Origin: an uncultured Amaricoccus sp.
GTDB taxonomy: Bacteria; Pseudomonadota; Alphaproteobacteria; Rhodobacterales; Rhodobacteraceae
Length of the DNA: 12,116 bases
Direction of reading: 5' to 3'
Assembly: GCF_937858865.1 (NCBI RefSeq)
Contig: NZ_CALLYO010000505.1
Span: forward strand, 1 to 12,116
Shown here: positions 8,236 through 12,116 of the stretch, one piece after another
Layout: each line of letters starts with the position of its first letter
How positions within the stretch are numbered: the first letter of the stretch is position 1
Made by a program: the position numbers and the translations under genes
The notes under the pieces: generated by a model
The model's input: only the letters and a program-made list of their open reading frames with translations
Database searches by the model: none
Told to the model about the DNA's origin: nothing

Positions 8236-8472
8236 TCAGTGGACGCTGACCGGCGAGAATTCGTTCTGCCGCGCCACCACGAAGGCCTGCGCGCGCTCCG
8301 GCACCAGCGCCAGCACCTGCCCGTTGGGGGCGTGGATGGCGTAGAGGTGGTCGAGCGTGGTCTGCGCGCGGATCTCCTCGGGGAGGTCGGCGGTCTTCAC
8401 CTCGCGGACATAGACGATGCGCTTGTCGCCGAAGAGCTTCTCGTCGGCGGGAAGGCTGGGAAAGTCGGTCAT
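8236..8472 (-). CDS. DUF1150 family protein
   Basis: This is a 78-residue soluble protein matching DUF1150, an alphaproteobacterial family of unknown function. Recognisable parts are IVYVREVKTADLP (about 19-31), LDHLYAIHAPNGQVLAL (about 40-56), and a C-terminal segment with ARQNEFSP. The IHAPNGQ/LAL segment is the usual family core. The ATG at 8472 is preceded by AGGAGG (8483-8478), whose first two bases are the last two of the hsp20 stop codon, so it is translated behind hsp20. It shares the heat-shock promoter upstream of hsp20. The pairing with Hsp20 is common in related genomes by my recollection, suggesting a chaperone accessory or stress role; no mechanism is known. Confidence 0.88.
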   Translation of the reverse strand: MTDFPSLPADEKLFGDKRIVYVREVKTADLPEEIRAQTTLDHLYAIHAPNGQVLALVPERAQAFVVARQNEFSPVSVH

Positions 8473-8481
8473 GGCTGCCTC

Positions 8482-8913
8482 CTAGGTTTCCTTGCCGTTC
8501 GTCCGGGCATTGATCGGGATCGCCCGCACGATCGTCTCGGGCTCGTCGCGCGCGAGGTCGATGTGCAGGAGCCCGTGCTCCAGATGAGCGCCCGAGACCT
8601 CAACGCCGTCAGCCAGCACAAAGCTCCGCTGGAACTGGCGCGCGGCGATCCCGCGATGCAGGAAGACCCGGCCCTCCGTGTCGTCGGCCTGCCGGCCGCG
8701 GACCACCAGCTGGTTGTTTTCGAGCGTGATCGACAGATCGTCCTCGCCGAAACCGGCGAGCGCGAGCGTGATGCGGTAGGAACTCTCACCGCGCTGCTCG
8801 ATGTTGTAGGGCGGATAGCCGTCGTTGCCCGACTTCGCGGTCCGCTCCACCAGCCGGTCGAGCTGCTCGAACCCCAGTAGATAGGGATGCGAGGCGAAGG
8901 ATACCTTGGTCAT
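8482..8913 (-). CDS. Small heat-shock protein (Hsp20/IbpA-like)
   Basis: This is a 143-residue holdase chaperone of the alpha-crystallin family, which binds unfolding proteins in the cytoplasm and hands them to DnaK/ClpB. A short N-terminal arm (1-32) precedes YPPYNIE (33-39), the typical entry to the alpha-crystallin domain of bacterial class A-like sHSPs. The domain runs to about residue 125 with ALAGFGEDDL (51-60), the strand motif NNQLVVRGR (66-74) and HGLLHIDL (113-120), a variant of the A-x-x-x-G-L-L motif. The tail has Ile-Pro-Ile (132-134), the IxI element for oligomer assembly. The start has AAGGAC (8926-8921) upstream. A sigma-32-like promoter (8978-9006) and a leader able to mask the ribosome site point to heat induction. 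Confidence 0.95.
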   Translation of the reverse strand: MTKVSFASHPYLLGFEQLDRLVERTAKSGNDGYPPYNIEQRGESSYRITLALAGFGEDDLSITLENNQLVVRGRQADDTEGRVFLHRGIAARQFQRSFVLADGVEVSGAHLEHGLLHIDLARDEPETIVRAIPINARTNGKET

Positions 8914-8922
8914 GTCTCAAGT

Positions 8923-8974
8923 CCTTGTCTCAAGCGACTCTCGCCGGGGTCCCGAAACGGCAGCCCCGACAAGG
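8923..8974 (-). promoter_or_regulatory. Candidate RNA thermometer in the hsp20 leader
   Basis: In the minus-strand leader CCTTGTC (8974-8968) is exactly complementary to GACAAGG (8929-8923), which contains most of the Shine-Dalgarno. Between them, GGGG (8967-8964) can pair with CCCC closing an inner CCG-TTT-CGG hairpin, and GCGA-GAG-TCGC forms a second hairpin. The result is a three-way junction that would hide the ribosome site at low temperature. Whether the first stem bases are transcribed depends on the exact start site, predicted near 8972. It lacks recognisable ROSE or fourU sequence. Confidence 0.4.
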
Positions 8975-8977
8975 GAA

Positions 8978-9006
8978 AAATGGGGGCCGGCCCCAGGAAA
9001 AACAAG
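8978..9006 (-). promoter_or_regulatory. Sigma-32 (RpoH)-type promoter of hsp20-DUF1150
   Basis: On the minus strand CTTGTT (9006-9001) and CCCCATTT (8985-8978) are separated by 15 bases. The enterobacterial sigma-32 consensus is CTTGAA, about 13-15 bases, CCCCATNT, so the -10 matches fully and the -35 four of six positions. It lies about 65 bases before hsp20, the expected target class. Confidence 0.7.
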
Positions 9007-9047
9007 GTCCGGGCAGAGCCGGGACTATGCGGAAAGCGCGGCCCGGG

Positions 9048-9074
9048 CTATAAGCGGTCAAAGCCCGCGAGGTG
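9048..9074 (+). promoter_or_regulatory. Candidate -10 and ribosome site of the ydcH-like gene
   Basis: CTATAA (9048-9053) stands out in GC-rich DNA 30 bp before the ATG at 9084. GAGGTG (9069-9074) is a good Shine-Dalgarno at nine bases and decides for ATG 9084 over GTG 9072 and ATG 9102. No clear -35 is seen. Confidence 0.4.
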
Positions 9075-9083
9075 CCCGGCCCG

Positions 9084-9302
9084 ATGAACACGTCTCCCTC
9101 GATGCAGCGCGACGAGGTGCTGCGCGTCAAACTGGAGCTCCTGCAGCGCGAGCATCGCGATCTCGACACCGCCATCGCCGCGCTCGATTCCGAGGGCCGC
9201 GCCGACGCGCTGACGCTGCGCCGGCTGAAGAAGCGCAAGCTGATGCTGAAGGACGAGATCCAGCGCATCACCGACGAGATCACCCCCGACATCATCGCCT
9301 GA
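9084..9302 (+). CDS. YdcH-like DUF465 small helical protein
   Basis: This is a 72-residue, highly charged protein predicted to be nearly all helix, matching the YdcH/DUF465 family. The family pattern is visible as LQREHRDLDTAI (about 20-31) followed by ALTLRRLKKRKLMLKDEI (about 42-59), a helical hairpin rich in Leu and Lys/Arg. Its function is unknown; a coiled-coil assembly is likely. I chose the ATG at 9084 because of GAGGTG nine bases upstream. It is divergent from hsp20, sharing a 170-bp intergenic region, and is followed after 80 bp by purE, which has its own candidate promoter. I recall this gene just upstream of purE in related alphaproteobacteria. Confidence 0.85.
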   Translation: MNTSPSMQRDEVLRVKLELLQREHRDLDTAIAALDSEGRADALTLRRLKKRKLMLKDEIQRITDEITPDIIA

Positions 9303-9319
9303 CCGCGGCGGACCCGACC

Positions 9320-9347
9320 TTGCGTGCGGCCGGGGCGCGGCTATAGT
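9320..9347 (+). promoter_or_regulatory. Candidate purE promoter
   Basis: TTGCGT (9320-9325) and TATAGT (9342-9347) are 16 bases apart, a fair match to a housekeeping promoter. The -10 ends 35 bp before the purE ATG. No purR-like or riboswitch structure was recognised in the short leader. Confidence 0.45.
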
Positions 9348-9382
9348 CGCCGCCTTCGCGCCACCGCCGGGGGGAATTTCGC

Positions 9383-9871
9383 ATGGCCGCGCCACTGATC
9401 GGCATCGTCATGGGCAGCCAGTCCGACTGGGAGACCATGCGCCCGGCGGCCGAGATCCTCGCCGAGCTCGGCGTGCCGCACGAGGTCAGGATCGTCTCCG
9501 CCCACCGCACCCCCGACCGCATGTTCGCCTATGCCGAGGCGGCCGCCGGCCGCGGCCTGAAGGCGATCATCGCCGGGGCAGGGGGGGCGGCGCACCTGCC
9601 GGGCATGCTCGCCGCCAAGACCCGCCTGCCGGTCCTCGGCGTGCCGGTCCGCTCGGTCGCCCTCTCCGGGCTCGACTCCCTCCTCTCCATCGTCCAGATG
9701 CCGAAGGGCGTGCCGGTCGGCACCCTCGCCATCGGCCAGGCCGGCGCGGCCAACGCCGGCCTCCTCGCCGCCGCGATCCTCGCCGCCTGGGACGAGGCCC
9801 TTGCCGCCCGCCTCGAGGCCTGGCGCGCCGCACAGACCCGCGCCGTGGCGGAGACCCCCGATGACGCCTGA
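9383..9871 (+). CDS. purE: N5-carboxyaminoimidazole ribonucleotide mutase
   Basis: PurE moves the carboxyl group of N5-CAIR to carbon 4 giving CAIR, in de novo purine synthesis. At 162 residues it is a class I PurE. Visible motifs are MGSQSDW (10-16), the active-site SAHRTP (39-44, with the catalytic His41), [10 protein letters not shown] (65-74) and [15 protein letters not shown] (104-118). The presence of purK right after it confirms the two-step bacterial PurK/PurE route rather than the class II AIR carboxylase. The start follows a GGGGGGAA ribosome site. The stop overlaps the purK start by 11 bp, implying translational coupling. All key residues are intact. Confidence 0.97.
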   Translation: MAAPLIGIVMGSQSDWETMRPAAEILAELGVPHEVRIVSAHRTPDRMFAYAEAAAGRGLKAIIAGAGGAAHLPGMLAAKTRLPVLGVPVRSVALSGLDSLLSIVQMPKGVPVGTLAIGQAGAANAGLLAAAILAAWDEALAARLEAWRAAQTRAVAETPDDA

Positions 9872-10928
9872 GCCGCTCCCGCCCGGCAGCCGCATCGGCA
9901 TCCTCGGCGGCGGCCAGCTCGGGCGGATGCTGGCGATGGCCGCGGCGCGGCTCGGCATGCGCACGCACGTCTTCGAGCCGGGCGACGCGCCCGCCGCCCA
10001 GGTCGCCAATGCCGTGACCCATGCGGCCTACGACGACACCGCCGCGCTCTGCGCCTTCGCCGCCGAGGTCGACGTCGTCACCTACGAGTTCGAGAACGTC
10101 GCGCTCGCCGCGGTCGACACCCTCGCCCCGCTGGTGCCGGTCCGCCCCGGCCGGCGCGCGCTCGAAGTGGCGCAGGACCGGATCGCCGAGAAGGATTTCC
10201 TGCGCGGGCTCGGGCTCCGCACCGCGCCCTATGCGGCCGTCGACGGGCCGGAGGCGCTGGCGGCGGCGATGGCGGAGATCGGCGCGCCGGCGATCCTCAA
10301 GACCCGGCGCTTCGGCTACGACGGCAAGGGGCAGGTGCGGCTCGATTCAGGCGCCGCGCCCGGCGAGGCCTGGGTCGCGGTAGGCGAGGCGCCTTCGGTC
10401 CTCGAGGGTTTCGTCGCCTTCGAGCGCGAGATCTCGGTCGTCGCCGCTCGCGGCCTCGGCGGCGAGATCGCCGCCTTCGACCCCGGCGAGAACGTGCACC
10501 GCGACGGCATCCTGCACCGCACCACCGTGCCGGCGCGCATCTCCCCGGCGCTGGCGCAGGATGCGGTGCTGATCGCGGGGCGCATCCTCAACGCCCTCGA
10601 TTATGTGGGCGTGATCGGGGTGGAGATGTTCGCCACGCGCACCGGCCTGGTGGTGAACGAGATCGCCCCCCGGGTGCACAACTCCGGCCACTGGACCGAG
10701 GCCGCCTGCCTGATCGACCAGTTCGAGCAGCACGTCCGCGCCATCTGCGGCTGGCCGCTCGGCGACGGCGCGCGGCATTCCGACGCCGAGATGGTCAACC
10801 TCCTCGGCGCCGAGGCGGGCGAGGCGCCGCGGATCGCCGGGGCGCGGGTGCACCTCTACGGCAAGGCCGAGGCGCGGCCGGGGCGCAAGATGGGCCACGT
10901 CACCCGCATCTCCCCGAAGGGGCCATGA
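9861..10928 (+). CDS. purK: 5-(carboxyamino)imidazole ribonucleotide synthase
   Basis: PurK is the ATP-grasp enzyme that makes N5-CAIR from AIR, bicarbonate and ATP, feeding PurE. The 355 residues show GGGQLGRM (16-23) of the N-terminal fold, TYEFENV (74-80), the ATP-grasp loop [12 protein letters not shown] (147-158), [12 protein letters not shown] (182-193), ENVHRDGI (210-217), the metal and substrate motif [14 protein letters not shown] (266-279) and the C-terminal HLYGK (331-335) with GRKMGHV (341-347). I chose the ATG at 9861, overlapping the end of purE by 11 bp; a longer frame would only run back through purE. The TGA overlaps the Nudix ATG in an ATGA junction (10925-10928). It looks complete and active. 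Confidence 0.97.
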   Translation: MTPEPLPPGSRIGILGGGQLGRMLAMAAARLGMRTHVFEPGDAPAAQVANAVTHAAYDDTAALCAFAAEVDVVTYEFENVALAAVDTLAPLVPVRPGRRALEVAQDRIAEKDFLRGLGLRTAPYAAVDGPEALAAAMAEIGAPAILKTRRFGYDGKGQVRLDSGAAPGEAWVAVGEAPSVLEGFVAFEREISVVAARGLGGEIAAFDPGENVHRDGILHRTTVPARISPALAQDAVLIAGRILNALDYVGVIGVEMFATRTGLVVNEIAPRVHNSGHWTEAACLIDQFEQHVRAICGWPLGDGARHSDAEMVNLLGAEAGEAPRIAGARVHLYGKAEARPGRKMGHVTRISPKGP

Positions 10929-11368
10929 GCGCGCCGCGGGTCGCGGTGCGCGCCGTGCTCGTGCTGCGCGGGCGGGTGCTGCTCGTCAACGCCTATCCGG
11001 GCGAGGCGAGCGATCTCTGGGTGCCGCCCGGCGGCGGGGCGGAGGCCGGCACCAGCCTGCACGAGAACCTGGTGCGCGAGGTGCGCGAGGAGACCGGGCT
11101 CCTGGTCCGGCCGGGACGGCTGGTCGGGCTCTCGGAGTTCCACAACCCCGAGACCGGCTTCCATCAGGTGGACCTGCTCTTCCGCGTGCGGCTGGCCGGC
11201 AGCGAGGAGGTGGGGCTGGCCGATCCGGCCGGGGTGGTGAACCGGCTGCACTGGGCCTGCGAGGCGGAGCTCGCCGGGCTGCGCGTCAAGCCGGGCATCC
11301 TCCGCGAGGTCGCCTTCGGCGCGCGGCGCGGCCTGGTGCACGAGGCGCTCGACGTGATGGTGCCGTGA
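10925..11368 (+). CDS. Nudix hydrolase
   Basis: This is a 147-residue single-domain Nudix protein, expected to cleave a nucleoside diphosphate linked to another group with Mg2+. The Nudix box runs from Gly37 to Leu59 and ends in REVREETGL (51-59), with the metal-binding Glu52, Glu55 and Glu56 intact. The first Glu of the consensus (G-x5-E) is replaced by Thr43. The box is preceded by WVPPGGG (32-38). The substrate could be ADP-ribose, an oxidised nucleotide or an NDP-sugar; nothing decides between them. It begins inside the purK stop, so it is the third gene of a purE-purK-nudix unit, and a nucleotide housekeeping role would fit. A weak GC-rich inverted repeat follows the stop. Confidence 0.9.
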   Translation: MSAPRVAVRAVLVLRGRVLLVNAYPGEASDLWVPPGGGAEAGTSLHENLVREVREETGLLVRPGRLVGLSEFHNPETGFHQVDLLFRVRLAGSEEVGLADPAGVVNRLHWACEAELAGLRVKPGILREVAFGARRGLVHEALDVMVP

Positions 11369-11412
11369 CGGCCGCGGCAGGAGCCTGAACGGGCGGCGCC
11401 CCGGGGCCCGCA

Positions 11413-11754
11413 TCAGGCGTAGACGGATTCGCGGCCGAAGTGCCTGGTCAGCAGGTAGTAGACCACGGCGCGGTGCTTGTTGCGGTTCGACCGCCCGTAG
11501 CTGTCGAGCACCTTGTCGATGCCGGCCTTGAGCTCCGGCCCGTCCTTCAGGCCGAGCTTCCGCACCAGGAAGTTGGCACGGATCGTGTCGATCTCGGATT
11601 GCTGGGTGCCCGACACCACCGAGCTGTCGGGATTGTAGATCGCCGGGCCGAGGCCGATCGTCACCTTGGTCAGAAGGTCCATGTCGGCGGTCACGCCGCA
11701 CTTCTCCCTGAGGTCGGCGGCGTAGATCGCGATCAGGTCGTCGCGCTTGCTCAT
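11413..11754 (-). CDS. DUF2853 family protein
   Basis: This is a 113-residue soluble protein that I recognise as DUF2853. It is mostly helical, with DDLIAIYAADLREKCG (about 5-20), the conserved NPDSSVVSGTQQSEIDTIRA (about 41-60) and a C-terminal YGRSNRNKHRAVVYYLLTRH segment (about 86-105). The family has no known function; small helical proteins of this type appear in many proteobacteria. I chose the ATG at 11754, which has a purine-rich GGGAGAG ribosome site and starts MSKRDD. An ATG at 11817 in the same frame would add a Pro/Arg-rich stretch with no family resemblance. It converges on the Nudix gene with a 44-bp gap. Confidence 0.88.
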   Translation of the reverse strand: MSKRDDLIAIYAADLREKCGVTADMDLLTKVTIGLGPAIYNPDSSVVSGTQQSEIDTIRANFLVRKLGLKDGPELKAGIDKVLDSYGRSNRNKHRAVVYYLLTRHFGRESVYA

Positions 11755-11795
11755 TTTTCTCACTCTCCCTTGCCCGCGCTGCCGCGGATGGGGAA

Positions 11796-11824
11796 AGCAT
11801 GGCCCGCCCGGCCGCATGTGGCAA
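11796..11824 (-). promoter_or_regulatory. Candidate promoter of the DUF2853 gene
   Basis: On the minus strand TTGCCA (11824-11819) and CATGCT (11801-11796) are 17 bases apart, about 40 bases before the ATG at 11754. The -35 matches five of six consensus positions, the -10 only three of six. Confidence 0.4.
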
Positions 11825-11827
11825 GCG

Positions 11828-11847
11828 CCGGGCCGGGCGGGGCCCGG
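11828..11847 (-). terminator. Hairpin after the 42-residue gene
   Basis: CCGGGCC (11828-11834) and GGCCCGG (11841-11847) form a perfect 7-bp stem with a six-base loop, ten bases past the stop at 11858 on the minus strand. There is no U-tract, so termination may be weak. It lies just upstream of the DUF2853 promoter candidate. Confidence 0.45.
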
Positions 11848-11857
11848 GCGGGGAAGG

Positions 11858-11986
11858 TCAGGCCTTGCCGCCCTTGGGCGCCGGCGTGCCGACGCGCAGG
11901 CCCTGTCCGGCGGTCGCCGTGGCCTTCGGCTTCTCCTTCTTCGGCTTCTTCGGTTCCCGCGACGGGCGGTCCTTGCCCTTGGTCAT
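11858..11986 (-). CDS. Small lysine/proline-rich basic protein, unknown function
   Basis: This is a 42-residue protein with 10 Lys and 3 Arg against 3 acidic residues, and no aromatic or Cys residues. The N-terminal half repeats Lys/Pro clusters (KKPKKEKPK, about 13-21) and the C-terminal half is Gly/Ala/Pro-rich, so it is almost surely disordered. The frame is supported by an excellent GGAGGAGAGG ribosome site just before the ATG at 11986 and by a hairpin after the stop. An upstream ATG at 12088 is in frame but lacks such a site, and its added residues look like random GC-rich coding. I do not recognise the family. Binding to nucleic acid or ribosomes is a guess from charge alone. A perfect TTGACA with an overlapping inverted repeat lies about 100 bases upstream. 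Confidence 0.6.
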   Translation of the reverse strand: MTKGKDRPSREPKKPKKEKPKATATAGQGLRVGTPAPKGGKA

Positions 11987-12082
11987 GCGCCTCTCCTCCC
12001 CGGGGAACCTCCGGCCGACGACGCGCGCGCCCCGGGCACGCAGCGCCCGCCCTGCGAAGGATCTGCGCCTCGCGGCTGGCCG

Positions 12083-12099
12083 TGTCAACGATGCGTTGA
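12083..12099 (-). promoter_or_regulatory. Perfect -35 hexamer overlapping a 15-bp inverted repeat
   Basis: On the minus strand TTGACA occupies 12088-12083. It overlaps TCAACG (12085-12090) and CGTTGA (12094-12099), an exact inverted repeat with an ATG spacer. The arrangement resembles an operator over a -35 box for the 42-residue gene. The -10 at the expected distance (CAGATC, 12065-12060) is poor, so the promoter call is tentative. The rest of 11987-12116 shows no gene. Confidence 0.35.
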
Positions 12100-12116
12100 G
12101 CTTCGTTGCGATCTGG

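Noticed and set aside
11369..11412. Terminator between the convergent Nudix and DUF2853 genes.
   Set aside because: Only a 5-bp CGGGC/GCCCG pairing with a long loop and no U-tract is visible, too weak to list.
11788..11793. CCCCAT on the minus strand upstream of the DUF2853 gene as a second sigma-32 promoter.
   Set aside because: The nearest CTTG-type -35 (11825-11820) is 26 bases away, too far, and no other -35 fits.

Overview
This window looks like chromosomal DNA from a very GC-rich alphaproteobacterium, most likely of the Rhodobacteraceae. The basis is strong G/C preference at third codon positions and the gene company: DUF952 next to pyrD, Lrp/AsnC close to trxB, Hsp20 with DUF1150, and a YdcH-like protein next to purE-purK. 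The taxonomic call is an inference from recalled gene order, not from a search. I see no rRNA, tRNA, CRISPR array, transposase, integrase or phage gene.

Layout. (1) 183-2501, plus strand: a DMT/EamA transporter, a DUF952 protein and class 2 dihydroorotate dehydrogenase (pyrD), tightly packed. Four degenerate 11-bp tandem repeats lie upstream at 21-64. (2) 2471-5230, minus strand: an Lrp/AsnC regulator, two PaaI-like hotdog thioesterases and a MATE exporter, joined by gaps or overlaps of a few bases. The MATE gene overlaps pyrD tail to tail by 31 bp. (3) 5389-6865, plus strand: a small two-helix membrane protein (PLDc_N-like plus SHOCT), with its own hairpin terminator, then thioredoxin reductase (trxB). 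A perfect palindrome lies between lrp and the membrane gene and is a candidate Lrp operator. (4) 6898-7938, minus strand: an RTX (haemolysin-type calcium-binding) protein with no catalytic domain and a remarkably tyrosine-rich first half. It has no type I secretion genes beside it and is the most accessory-looking gene here. (5) 8236-8913, minus strand: a small heat-shock protein and DUF1150, behind a strong sigma-32-like promoter and a leader that can pair with its own Shine-Dalgarno. (6) 9084-11368, plus strand: a YdcH-like protein, purE, purK and a Nudix hydrolase. The last three overlap. (7) 11413-11986, minus strand: a DUF2853 protein and a 42-residue lysine/proline-rich protein, then the right edge.

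Most genes serve housekeeping roles: pyrimidine and purine synthesis, thiol redox, proteostasis and export. No clear new multi-gene system is visible. The points most worth a second look are the tyrosine asymmetry of the RTX protein, the possible RNA thermometer of hsp20, the 11-bp repeat array at the left edge, and the palindrome beside lrp.
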